Source: DYRG01 sp041161065 (GTDB lineage Bacteria > Pseudomonadota > Gammaproteobacteria > Beggiatoales > Beggiatoaceae). Taken from it: DNA of 64,000 bases. Positions 26,532-34,663 of this stretch are shown here, in pieces. Location of the stretch: contig JBEAVE010000040.1 of NCBI GenBank assembly GCA_041161065.1, positions 1 through 64,000 on the forward strand, in the 5' to 3' direction. Positions within the stretch are counted from its first letter, which is position 1. Every line of letters begins with the position of its first letter. Position numbers and translations under genes: made by a program. Under the pieces are notes generated by a model, which searched no databases, was not told the origin of the DNA, and saw nothing but the letters and a program-made list of their open reading frames with translations.

Positions 26532-27065
26532 ATGCGCTATTTAATTCCTTTTGGTGTGTTTGTTGTTTTGACGGCGTTTTTATATATTGGATTGGGTTTG
26601 AACCCACGCGAGTTGCAATCCACTTTATTAGAGAAACCTGCGCCGACTTTTAATTTACCGCAGGTTAATGATCCCACTAAAACATTAAAGAAAGAAGATT
26701 TGTTGGGAAAGGTTTCTTTAATTAACGTTTGGGCTTCTTGGTGCGTTTCTTGTCGGCAAGAACATCCGCTATTAATGCAGCTTTCTAAACAAAAGAACAT
26801 TCATTTGTACGGCTTGAATTGGAAAGATGAATTAACTGCCGCGAAAAGTTGGTTAATGCAACATGGCGATCCTTATCGAGCAAGTGCATTTGATCCTACG
26901 GGAAGAACAGGCATTGATTATGGTGTAACGGGAACGCCTGAAACGTTTATTCTAGATAAGAAAGGGGTTGTGCGTTACAAATATGTTGGACCGATTACAA
27001 AAGAGGTTTTTGCTAAAATTATTTTCCCTGTAATTCAACAGTTGGAAAATCAACCTATTTCATAG
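26532..27065 (+). CDS. ccmG: Thiol:disulfide interchange protein CcmG/DsbE
   Basis: This 177-residue membrane-anchored periplasmic thioredoxin reduces apocytochrome c cysteines before heme attachment. There is one N-terminal helix (about 5-23). The active site WCVSC (Cys71 and Cys74) sits in INVWASWCVSCRQEHP. The cis-proline loop is GVTGTPETFILDKKG. The ribosome site is AAAGGAG. It is adjacent to ccmF and shares its pathway. Confidence 0.95.
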   Translation: MRYLIPFGVFVVLTAFLYIGLGLNPRELQSTLLEKPAPTFNLPQVNDPTKTLKKEDLLGKVSLINVWASWCVSCRQEHPLLMQLSKQKNIHLYGLNWKDELTAAKSWLMQHGDPYRASAFDPTGRTGIDYGVTGTPETFILDKKGVVRYKYVGPITKEVFAKIIFPVIQQLENQPIS

Positions 27066-27074
27066 GAGAAACTT

Positions 27075-27662
27075 ATGGAAACTTTAGAGAACAACGCATT
27101 AGAACAGTTATTCTTAAATGCGAGAACGCATAATGGTTGGCAAGATAAGGCGGTGAGTGAAGAACTCTTAAAGAAACTTTACGATTTGCTCAAATTTGCA
27201 CCAACTTCTGCTAATGCTTCACCTGCCCGTTTTTTGTTTCTTACTTCAAAAGAATCAAAAGAAAAGTTGAAACCTTTTTTATTGGAAGGTAACATAGAAA
27301 AAACGCTGCAAGCACCTGTCACTGTTATTATTGGTTACGATGTTACTTTTTATGAACAACTGCCATTTCTATTTCCTCACACCGATGCAAAAGCGTGGTT
27401 TATAGGAAATGAAGCGTTAATTGAAGAAACTGCCTTTCGTAACAGTAGTTTGCAAGGGGGGTATTTGATAATGGCGGCGCGGGCGTTGGGATTAGATTGT
27501 GGTCCTATGTCTGGATTTGATAAAGAAAAAGTGAATACTGCGTTCTTTCCAGAAGGAAATATTAAAGTAAATTTCCTTTGCAATTTGGGTTATGGCGATG
27601 TGGAGAAACTTTTTCCTCGAAGTCCACGTTTAAGTTTTGAACAAACCTGTCGCATTTTGTAA
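27075..27662 (+). CDS. rutE: Nitroreductase-family protein, RutE/HadB-like
   Basis: This 195-residue FMN flavoprotein has the RutE malonic-semialdehyde reductase pattern: LFLNARTHNGWQDKAVSEE, LLKFAPTSANASPARFLFL, then LQGGYLIMAARALGLDCGPM and NFLCNLGYGD. In uracil degradation RutE reduces a toxic aldehyde. No other rut genes are here, so it may be a general quinone or nitro reductase. It sits 9 bases after ccmG and may share its transcript. GGAG precedes the ATG. Confidence 0.85.
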   Translation: METLENNALEQLFLNARTHNGWQDKAVSEELLKKLYDLLKFAPTSANASPARFLFLTSKESKEKLKPFLLEGNIEKTLQAPVTVIIGYDVTFYEQLPFLFPHTDAKAWFIGNEALIEETAFRNSSLQGGYLIMAARALGLDCGPMSGFDKEKVNTAFFPEGNIKVNFLCNLGYGDVEKLFPRSPRLSFEQTCRIL

Positions 27663-27664
27663 TC

Positions 27665-28903
27665 ATGACAGCACATTCAAAAGAACCTCCAACAAATCCA
27701 GAAAAATCACTTTTTTGGTTTGCAAAGTTGGTGGTTTTATTGTTTCTAGTTATTTCTACTTTTTGGGCGGGACAAATGTACGAAGAAACCACTAATTTAT
27801 GGGCTTATGTGGGTTTCTTTGTTAGTTGTGGCGGTATTTTTGCTCTTTTGTACAAAGTAATATTTGATATTTCAATTGAGGAAGGAAAAATAAAATATTT
27901 CGTTCATTGTGAATTACCGAGTCGATTAAATTTAATCGTACTGTTATTCTTTTCAAGCATGATCGTTATTTTAACCGCATTAAAATCAAAAAAACTATTT
28001 GAACAAATTGATCAAATAATGTTTATTCCTTTAGTGGTTGCACTTGTTTTTATTCCCGCCAAACAGACCCGAACCGCCACCATTTTATTAGTATTATCCG
28101 TAATATATTTCTTTTCAGCAACGTACACGCCGAGTCAAATAAATCCGTTAATGGGCGGAATGTTTTTAGTGGTTTTATTGTCTGGTTTCTTATTATTATT
28201 GCTTCAAAAACCTAAAAATGAAGCCTTTTTAGATTGGATAAAAGAATTGCAAGAAAAAAGGAGAGAATCTAAAATATTGCTTCATTTCTTATCGGGTACG
28301 TTTGAAGCTAAACAAATTGGAGATATTACGCACGTTTCTTTTGAGGAAGTGGAGAATGCCCAACGCGCATCACCTACTACTCCCCGAAAGTCAGTTTGGG
28401 ATTTGGAAAACGAATCGAGCAAAATCTTTGAAAAAGAACAATTGCAATCCACTCAAAAAATTAAAAAAGAATTTGCTAACGAATTAGCGAAAGAACTTGC
28501 TAAAATCAAAGAGCAAAACTCGCCATTTCATTTTAGAGGTGAACATTACATTATTAGTGCCATAGATCAGTCGGAAAAACATTTGAAAGATATTGAGCAA
28601 CATATCAAAATTATAAAAGAAGTTAAACCTGCATTGGAGAAAGTTAAATTACAACTATCGAAAATAACGCCCCGCCCTTCTATTTCAATCGTGAATGTTA
28701 ATACTGCATTGGAACATATTGATTCGTTTCATAAAAATATAACACCTTCTTTGAAGGAAGCCATTGATATTTTTGATAAAATTAAACCATACATTCAACA
28801 ACAAGAATCCAAACGTCATGAGCTCAGTAAAGAAATCCAAAAAACGATTGATGATATTCTCAAGTTATCGCATAAACCCCCTGAAGAAAAACCACCTCCT
28901 TAA
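27665..28903 (+). CDS. Unknown membrane protein with C-terminal coiled coil
   Basis: I do not recognise this 412-residue protein. The N-terminal half (about 18-180) holds six to seven hydrophobic segments. The C-terminal half is highly charged and helical (about 195-400), with long Lys/Glu stretches such as KIKKEFANELAKELAKIKEQ that suggest coiled coils. The tail is Pro-rich. The start is two bases after the rutE-like stop, so expression is probably coupled. A copy of the window's dispersed 36-42-bp repeat lies just after its stop. Confidence 0.7.
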   Translation: MTAHSKEPPTNPEKSLFWFAKLVVLLFLVISTFWAGQMYEETTNLWAYVGFFVSCGGIFALLYKVIFDISIEEGKIKYFVHCELPSRLNLIVLLFFSSMIVILTALKSKKLFEQIDQIMFIPLVVALVFIPAKQTRTATILLVLSVIYFFSATYTPSQINPLMGGMFLVVLLSGFLLLLLQKPKNEAFLDWIKELQEKRRESKILLHFLSGTFEAKQIGDITHVSFEEVENAQRASPTTPRKSVWDLENESSKIFEKEQLQSTQKIKKEFANELAKELAKIKEQNSPFHFRGEHYIISAIDQSEKHLKDIEQHIKIIKEVKPALEKVKLQLSKITPRPSISIVNVNTALEHIDSFHKNITPSLKEAIDIFDKIKPYIQQQESKRHELSKEIQKTIDDILKLSHKPPEEKPPP

Positions 28904-28919
28904 TTTGATGAGGTAATAT

Positions 28920-28955
28920 TTTATATTTCAATAGGTTAGATTCAAATTCCACTCA
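28920..28955. repeat. Dispersed repeat, copy 1
   Basis: This copy begins TTTATATTTCAATAGGTTAG and ends AAATTCCACTCA. It matches two other copies at 37992-38034 and 38582-38623 at most positions. It lies between the convergent unknown membrane gene and bufC. Confidence 0.7.
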
Positions 28956-29672
28956 TTACAATAATACATCGTTATCAAAAAGTTCTTTTAAGATGGTTTT
29001 ACCGTTCTCAACAAAAGTGTTGGCATTTACATTCGGTAACATATTGATTAAATTGTTAAAGATGTGATTAGCATTCGAAGATTCGCCAAGTAATTCCACT
29101 AATTTTGCTGTCACCGCATTTAATTCCATAAATTGTACATTATCATTGCGATCTCGATACACTGCCAAAAAGATAGGTATATCAAGCGGTTGGGTGGGTT
29201 GAAAATCGACACTTAATTGCTGAACGGGGTAGTTATAGCTTAATAGTTTCAATGTTGGATTAAGTGTTAATTGCTCTAAATTGAAACCAGCACTTTTCTC
29301 TACTTTTGAAATATCGATCATTACCGCTAATTCTACCCATTCATAATGCGCTAGTTCTGCTAAAAAAGCGGGTTGAAGGGAAGGAAGTTTCTCTAAAAAT
29401 TCAACAAATTCTCGAGAAACTTCTGAAGAAAGCGGAGATTGCACATAATGTTTTTCAAAAAATTGTACCATTAAAGTTGCCCATTGTTCCTCACTTAAAA
29501 TGCTTCTAAACACTGGAAAAGTGGGTTTTAATAAACTTTCTGCACTATATAGAGAAATTTCTCGATAAACAGAAATGTTTTCTCCAATATTTTGAGGGAC
29601 TTGAAAAGATAGCGGGTTGCGCAAATACGCACAAAAATCTTTCTGAGTTTGAATGAAATTAGGCGTGGACAT
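28956..29672 (-). CDS. bufC: DUF2063 partner of MNIO enzyme (BufC/HvfC-like)
   Basis: This 238-residue protein has an N-terminal DUF2063 helical domain (about 8-100), recognised from NISVYREISLYSAESLLKPT and FPVFRSILSEEQWATLMVQF. A C-terminal domain follows that in relatives recruits the precursor peptide to the DUF692 enzyme. Its start overlaps the bufB stop by 14 bases, so the two are translationally coupled. By homology it is the substrate-binding partner in bufferin-type RiPP modification. No catalytic residues are expected. Confidence 0.88.
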   Translation of the reverse strand: MSTPNFIQTQKDFCAYLRNPLSFQVPQNIGENISVYREISLYSAESLLKPTFPVFRSILSEEQWATLMVQFFEKHYVQSPLSSEVSREFVEFLEKLPSLQPAFLAELAHYEWVELAVMIDISKVEKSAGFNLEQLTLNPTLKLLSYNYPVQQLSVDFQPTQPLDIPIFLAVYRDRNDNVQFMELNAVTAKLVELLGESSNANHIFNNLINMLPNVNANTFVENGKTILKELFDNDVLL

Positions 29673-30480
29673 AGGGCGTTTGTAATGTGTGAATGTGTTG
29701 AACTTCAGAAATCAAATCGTCTAATGGTGGGAAATTAAAATCGCGTTCTAATAAAGTTGGAAAAACACCCAATTGTTGGTAAGTTTCCTTTAATAAATCC
29801 CACACAGGATCAATAACAGTTTCTCCATGCGTATCAATAATGAGTTTCTCTTCTTTGTAATGCCCTGCGATATGTAAATATTTAATCCGTTCTTTAGGCA
29901 GTTGTTTAATAAAATCCACTGCATCATAACCATGATTACACGCATTGACATATACATTATTAACATCGAGCAATAAATCACAGTTCGATTCAATAAGAAT
30001 TTGATTTATAAATGAAATTTCGCTCATTTGTTGATCAGGAGTAACATAATAAGAAACGTTTTCAATGATAAGGCGTTGTTCTAAAAAATCTTGGACATTT
30101 TTAATACGTTGCACAACGTGTTGAATTGCCGCGTCCGTGAAAGGAATTGGAAACAAATCGTAGAAATAACCTTCATCTGCGCAATAACTTAAATGTTCAC
30201 TGTAACAAACGATATTATATTGCTTAAGAAATGTTTTAATTTGTTTAATGAAATCCCAATTCAACGGTGTGAATCCGCCTAAATTAAGCGACAAACCATG
30301 ACAAATCATTGGAAATTGCTCATTCAAATGTGCAAATGCTTTGCCTGATTTGCCGCCGATATTTAACCAATTTTCAGGGGCAATTTCTAAGAAATTAAGG
30401 GGCGGATTTTTTAACTCGATCAAATCGTGCATGAAATCACGCCGTAATCCTAAACCAGCCCCTTTGAGTTCTTTTATCAT
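29659..30480 (-). CDS. bufB: DUF692 multinuclear non-heme iron oxidase (MNIO, BufB-like)
   Basis: This 273-residue TIM-barrel enzyme of the MbnB/BufB/HvfB family binds two or three iron atoms and oxidatively modifies cysteines of a precursor peptide. Signature blocks run GAGLGLRR, EIAPENW, HGLSLNLGG (His61), YSEHLSY (Glu95, His96), ENVSYY (Glu140), LLDVNNVYVNACNHG (Asp172, His183), HIAGH, DTHGE and LLERD (Glu245). All expected metal ligands are present, so it should be active. It lies between the precursor gene and its DUF2063 partner, and the product class is inferred from that context. Confidence 0.93.
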   Translation of the reverse strand: MIKELKGAGLGLRRDFMHDLIELKNPPLNFLEIAPENWLNIGGKSGKAFAHLNEQFPMICHGLSLNLGGFTPLNWDFIKQIKTFLKQYNIVCYSEHLSYCADEGYFYDLFPIPFTDAAIQHVVQRIKNVQDFLEQRLIIENVSYYVTPDQQMSEISFINQILIESNCDLLLDVNNVYVNACNHGYDAVDFIKQLPKERIKYLHIAGHYKEEKLIIDTHGETVIDPVWDLLKETYQQLGVFPTLLERDFNFPPLDDLISEVQHIHTLQTPYVHA

Positions 30481-30509
30481 CTTGATTTTCTGATATTTTT
30501 TAGCGAAAA

Positions 30510-30541
30510 ATCCTCAAAACAACAAGGTATTGCAATCCTTG
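30510..30541 (-). terminator. Weak hairpin between bufA and bufB
   Basis: CAAGG pairs with CCTTG around a nine-base loop in the 80-base gap, followed on the minus strand by TTGTTTTG. A leaky terminator here would give more precursor than enzyme. The stem is short. Confidence 0.35.
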
Positions 30542-30560
30542 CGCCGCACTTTTGAAACGG

Positions 30561-30935
30561 TTATTTCTTACCCATATTGCTGCCGCAACCTTTTTCACCG
30601 CCGCAGGCTTTTTCTCCCGCTTTTTCTTTGGTAGAACCTTTGGTTTTATCCTTCATTTTGTCGCCGCCGCAACCTTTTTCACCGCCGCAGGCTTTTTCTC
30701 CCGCTTTTTCTTTGGTAGAGCCTTTGGTTTTATCCTTCATTTTGTCGCCGCCGCAACCTTTTTCGCCACCGCAGGCTTTTTCTCCCGCTTTTTCTTTGGT
30801 GGTTTCTTTCGTGGCGACTTGAAAGCCTGATTCTAACTTTTTGATTACAAAGGGGTTTTCGTTTGCTTGAACGGCTGCCGCGCCGCTAACTAATGCGAAA
30901 GTTAATGCTGCGCTTACGGTTTTAGTTGTGAACAT
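30561..30935 (-). CDS. bufA: Secreted Cys-rich RiPP precursor (bufferin BufA-like)
   Basis: This 124-residue precursor has a Sec signal peptide (1-24, cleaved after VQA). A short leader leads into three copies of a 28-residue unit centred on EKACGGEKGCGGDKMKD. The mature part has six cysteines (55, 61, 83, 89, 111, 117), all as C-x5-C pairs in E-K-x-C-G context. This resembles the EGKCG motifs of BufA/HvfA peptides, whose cysteines are oxidised by the DUF692 enzyme to bind copper. AGGAG precedes the ATG. It is first in bufA-bufB-bufC. Copper binding is inferred from family and context. Confidence 0.88.
   Translation of the reverse strand: MFTTKTVSAALTFALVSGAAAVQANENPFVIKKLESGFQVATKETTKEKAGEKACGGEKGCGGDKMKDKTKGSTKEKAGEKACGGEKGCGGDKMKDKTKGSTKEKAGEKACGGEKGCGSNMGKK
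30579..30820. repeat. 84-bp tandem repeats in bufA
   Basis: GCCGCAACC blocks recur at 30582, 30666 and 30750, exactly 84 bases apart. The first two units differ by about one base, and the third is partial with a few differences. The in-frame period (28 codons) means copy-number change would alter the number of Cys pairs without breaking the frame. Confidence 0.9.
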
Positions 30936-30949
30936 GGTAATCTCCTAAC

Positions 30950-30978
30950 TTGAAAAGGGGAAAATAGTTGAGTATTAT
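30950..30978 (+). promoter_or_regulatory. Sigma-70 promoter of cbiX
   Basis: TTGAAA, a 17-base spacer and TATTAT (5 of 6) lie 30 bases before the cbiX start, in the region divergent from bufA. Confidence 0.6.
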
Positions 30979-31008
30979 GGTAGGAATTCTAGCAAAGGAA
31001 TTTTTTTT

Positions 31009-31389
31009 ATGCAAGCATTGTTGGTGGTTGCGCACGGGAGTCGGCGGGCGGCTTCAAACCAAGAAGTCTTTAATTTAATTGAAGTTTTATCCCAAAAAAC
31101 GACAGATTATATCAACATAAGTTGTGCGTTTTTAGAATTAGCGACCCCGTCGATTTCGGACGGCATTGATCAATGTGTGGAAAAAGGCGCGCAGGAACTC
31201 ATTGTTTTACCTTATTTTTTATCGGCGGGTCGTCATGTCAGCGAAGATATTGAAAATGCCCTTTCGCCAAAACGCTTGGAATATCCGCAACTTAAAATAA
31301 CCATTACCCCTCATATTGGGGCGGCAATTGAAATGCCTGAAATGTTATTAAATACCGCAAAAAAGGATAAAAATCTATGGAAATCTTAG
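31009..31389 (+). CDS. cbiX: Short CbiX/SirB-type sirohydrochlorin chelatase
   Basis: This 126-residue single-domain chelatase inserts Co2+ or Fe2+ into sirohydrochlorin (cobalamin, siroheme or related pathways). Metal-site motifs are VVAHGSRR (His9) and LPYFLSAGRHVSEDIE. At this length it is the small homodimeric type. It overlaps the following flavoprotein gene by 13 bases, so translation is coupled. Which tetrapyrrole it serves cannot be told, since no other pathway genes are nearby. Confidence 0.85.
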   Translation: MQALLVVAHGSRRAASNQEVFNLIEVLSQKTTDYINISCAFLELATPSISDGIDQCVEKGAQELIVLPYFLSAGRHVSEDIENALSPKRLEYPQLKITITPHIGAAIEMPEMLLNTAKKDKNLWKS

Positions 31390-31967
31390 TGTTATATTAC
31401 AGCCGCACGGGAAATACCGCCCGCATGGCGCGTCAAATTGCGAGAGGCATCGATGGAGTCGCGGGTTGTCAGGCGCGATTGCGAACAGTGCCTGCTATAT
31501 CAACGGTTTGCGAAGCCACCGACGACTGCATTCCCGCGAGCGGCGATCCCTACGCTACCCTCGATGATTTACAAGAATGCGGCGGATTAATCATGGGAAG
31601 CGCGGGACGGTTCGGAAATATGGCTGCCCCGTTGAAATACTTTTTAGAACAAACTACTCCTTTGTGGCTTACGGGTTCTTTGATAGGAAAACCCGCCGCT
31701 GTCTTCACTTCAACAGGCAGTTTGCACGGCGGTCAAGAAACCACTTTGTTATCGATGATGCTACCCTTATTACATCACGGTATGTTAATGGTGGGATTGC
31801 CGTATAGTGAAAGCGAGTTGCTCACCACAAAGACTGGCGGAACTCCTTATGGGGCTTCACATTTAGCAGGATCAGAAAGCAAAAATCCTCTCGATGAAAC
31901 CGAATCACACTTATGTCGTGCATTAGGTAAAAGAGTTTCTGAAATTGCTCTCAAACTGTTGAATTGA
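31377..31967 (+). CDS. WrbA-like NAD(P)H:quinone oxidoreductase (flavodoxin fold)
   Basis: This 196-residue FMN protein has the phosphate loop YYSRTGNTARMARQIARG. The GSAGRFGNMAAPLKYFLEQT block, FTSTGSLHGGQETTLLSM, and GGTPYGASHLAG are all typical of WrbA two-electron quinone reductases, which limit semiquinone formation. It is the second gene of a pair with cbiX. The link between the two functions is unexplained. A terminator follows. Confidence 0.9.
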   Translation: MEILVLYYSRTGNTARMARQIARGIDGVAGCQARLRTVPAISTVCEATDDCIPASGDPYATLDDLQECGGLIMGSAGRFGNMAAPLKYFLEQTTPLWLTGSLIGKPAAVFTSTGSLHGGQETTLLSMMLPLLHHGMLMVGLPYSESELLTTKTGGTPYGASHLAGSESKNPLDETESHLCRALGKRVSEIALKLLN

Positions 31968-31974
31968 ATGATTA

Positions 31975-32014
31975 CAAAAAAAAGCGCGCAAAAAAAGTTC
32001 TGCACGCTTATTTT
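31975..32014. terminator. Bidirectional terminator between convergent genes
   Basis: AGCGCGCA pairs with TGCACGCT (one G-T pair). It is flanked by an A run on the left (T tail for the minus-strand subtilase) and TATTTTAAC on the right (for the plus-strand flavoprotein gene). Confidence 0.75.
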
Positions 32015-32032
32015 AACATTGAGAAAAAAACG

Positions 32033-34570
32033 CTATTTAGAAATCGCGATTCCTTGTTTGGAAGGTTTGAAAGCAAGGGTTTTTGTGGAGAGAAACTGCG
32101 TATCAAAACTCACCACAAAATTTACCCCATTAATGTTTTGTGAGACTTTAATATCAGCAGGTTGCGACGTGGTTAAATACGCCCCACACGATTCTCCCGC
32201 ATCACAAATAAAATCATCGTTATTGCTATCGTTTCCGCTGAGAATTTGATAAGTGCCCGCCGCTACATTATTGAATTGATAAGGATAATGTCCGTCCGCA
32301 CTTTCACCGCTCAACATTTTGATCGTGTCGCCTGTTTTGGAGTCGACTAATAAAATATACTGCCGCCCCGCATTGCCCGCCCGAAAACTCCCGACATTCC
32401 AAATAACGGGAACAGTCGACTTACCCACATTGCTTAACACGTTGATATTGGCTTGATAAGTGCCGTTGGGCGCGCCGCGTTGCAGTTTGACATTGTACGA
32501 ACCCAAGCCATTTGCATCGACTTGATTGGGCGCGATTTGAATGTCGCTGCGATCGCTGGTCACGCTTTGAATTCGCAATTCTCCCCCGCCTGCATTGCTA
32601 ATATTTAGTGTTAATGCGCTGAGAACGCCGCCAAAATTAAGGGCTTGCGGGACACTGCTCAAAATCGCGGGCGCGACCGGTAAGGTTTTTCCCGCACTAT
32701 TCATCGCCGCCGTCACCGCTTTGTACGCATCGATCAAACCATAACCAAACTGATTATCGCGTCCTGCTGCGCCTAAATCTTCGGTGATCGCGCCGCTCGC
32801 CAATAAACTGTCGAATTGATCGGGGGTTAATTGCGGATTCACCGCTTTCATTAGGGCAATCACACCCGCGACATGAGGCGTTGCCATCGATGTGCCCGCA
32901 TAAGTTCGATAAGTCATTTGAATAGAACGGGTTTTGGTGTCATCGCCGGCGGTGCTCAAAATGCCATCGGGCACGCCATCGCCGTTCAAATCGCTTTCGC
33001 TCGACCCTCCCGGCGCGGCAACATCAACGGTCGAATTGTAATTTGAATAATTGGCGCGTTTTTTGTCGATGTCGACCGCCGCCACCGAAATGACCCCTGA
33101 CATAGCTGCGGGATAATTGGGGGTGGTGTCGCCATCGTTTCCTGCCGCCGCGACGATAAATACGCCCGCTTTTCGTGCGTCGGCAATCAACGCACTCCAA
33201 TTCATGGGTTCGTATCCGCCCAAACTCATGTTGATAATGTCGGCGTGTTTGGAGGGGGTTTTTCCCGAGTCGTTTGGCAGACCAGCGGCGTATCGAATGG
33301 CTTGTTCGATGTCGTAATCACTGCCTTCGCCGTTTTTGCCGAGCACTCTCAGCGGCATAATTTGGGTTTGACCGCCGATGCCCGCGATGCCTTCGCCGTT
33401 GTTGAGGATCGCGCCAATTGTGCCGGCGACGTGCGTGCCGTGAAAACTGCTGCCATTTGCCGAATCATCGCCCGGATCGTCGGGATTGTTGTCGATCCCA
33501 TTGCCGTCGAGAGAAACCGCTGGATCGCTGATAAAATCGTAGCCATCGACTAATTTTCCTTGTAAATCAGGGTGTTGGATTAAAACGCCCGTATCGATGA
33601 CCGCGACAACCACATTTGCGCTACCCGTTGTAATATCCCACGTTTGCGGCACATTCATTAACGGCAAATCCCATTGCAATTTGTAATAAGTATCATTGGG
33701 TGTGAACAAGGCTTTGCGATAGAAATTCAAATTTGCACTCACCACATCATCACGTTGGCGCAATTTCTTAACCGCCAATAACGTTTGATATTTCAATTGA
33801 TCTTTTAAGGAAGCAAAGCGTGGCGTAAAATGTTTTGCAGTTGTATTTTGTAAGCTATGTAATGCGGTATTTTGGGCATCGATTTGAAATAATTGATTAC
33901 GGTCGTGATTACCCGCTATTTTCTTCAAACCCAAATTAGCCAGTGAACGCGGTTGTTCTTTGAATTGTGCAATGATTTGCTCTGGTACAAAAGCCTGACT
34001 TAAACGCAATGAATGAGTTGTAGTTTGTCCTTGATCTTGACCAATGGTTAAAACGTAATTAGAACCACCCGAAAAGGCTTGAACTTGCACTAAAAAACGC
34101 CCCGAATTGGGAACAACTAAACTTTCCACATTGCCCGAAGACACCGACGCATCAACCAACGTGCCGTCCAAATTGAGCAATCCCAAATCCAAATCATTTA
34201 ATCGGACATTATCACTTCCAATCAATAATGTAATATGTTGTCCCGCTAGCAAATCCACCACGTAGAAATCATCTAAATCTCCGTTTTGAAATGATCGTCC
34301 AATGTCGCCCGCCAACGGTAAATTCACATAGCCGCCCACAATTACGGGATTAGGCAAAGTTTGCGCGGTTTCAGGGGTATCATTGCTTTTGTAAGAGGCT
34401 TTAATATCATTGACATCGCTATCGGTGGCAACGCCTTCTGCAACGGTAATGTCTCCAGAAATAGAAAACGTCGTCACACCCGACGAATAATCGGGCGCAA
34501 CCGTGCTGTTTTCTCCATCACCGCCACAACCCGTCAGTAGAATGCTTATCCACAACCACCCATAACGCAT
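32033..34570 (-). CDS. Subtilisin-like S8 serine protease lipoprotein
   Basis: This 845-residue exported protease has a lipobox LTGC (Cys15). A pre-peptidase C-terminal-like beta domain (about 60-180) and a putative propeptide (about 195-285) follow. The S8 catalytic domain (about 300-625) has the triad Asp326 (AVIDTGVLIQHPDL), His377 (SSFHGTHVAGTIGA) and Ser561 (GTSMATPHVAGV), with oxyanion Asn478. C-terminal Ig-like and beta-sandwich modules fill the rest. It could degrade surface or environmental proteins. It is a single gene between two terminators or promoters. Confidence 0.93.
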   Translation of the reverse strand: MRYGWLWISILLTGCGGDGENSTVAPDYSSGVTTFSISGDITVAEGVATDSDVNDIKASYKSNDTPETAQTLPNPVIVGGYVNLPLAGDIGRSFQNGDLDDFYVVDLLAGQHITLLIGSDNVRLNDLDLGLLNLDGTLVDASVSSGNVESLVVPNSGRFLVQVQAFSGGSNYVLTIGQDQGQTTTHSLRLSQAFVPEQIIAQFKEQPRSLANLGLKKIAGNHDRNQLFQIDAQNTALHSLQNTTAKHFTPRFASLKDQLKYQTLLAVKKLRQRDDVVSANLNFYRKALFTPNDTYYKLQWDLPLMNVPQTWDITTGSANVVVAVIDTGVLIQHPDLQGKLVDGYDFISDPAVSLDGNGIDNNPDDPGDDSANGSSFHGTHVAGTIGAILNNGEGIAGIGGQTQIMPLRVLGKNGEGSDYDIEQAIRYAAGLPNDSGKTPSKHADIINMSLGGYEPMNWSALIADARKAGVFIVAAAGNDGDTTPNYPAAMSGVISVAAVDIDKKRANYSNYNSTVDVAAPGGSSESDLNGDGVPDGILSTAGDDTKTRSIQMTYRTYAGTSMATPHVAGVIALMKAVNPQLTPDQFDSLLASGAITEDLGAAGRDNQFGYGLIDAYKAVTAAMNSAGKTLPVAPAILSSVPQALNFGGVLSALTLNISNAGGGELRIQSVTSDRSDIQIAPNQVDANGLGSYNVKLQRGAPNGTYQANINVLSNVGKSTVPVIWNVGSFRAGNAGRQYILLVDSKTGDTIKMLSGESADGHYPYQFNNVAAGTYQILSGNDSNNDDFICDAGESCGAYLTTSQPADIKVSQNINGVNFVVSFDTQFLSTKTLAFKPSKQGIAISK

Positions 34571-34663
34571 AATTTTTCCTCAATTTGACATCATTTAGAA
34601 ACCAAAAAACACCTAACCGCTAATACGGATAAAAAACATTTGAACTGTTGCGAGAAAATTGAA

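Noticed and set aside
30552..30830. Plus-strand repetitive open frame opposite bufA
   Set aside because: It is the antisense shadow of the 84-bp repeats. It has no ribosome site, and the minus strand has a signal peptide and operon context.
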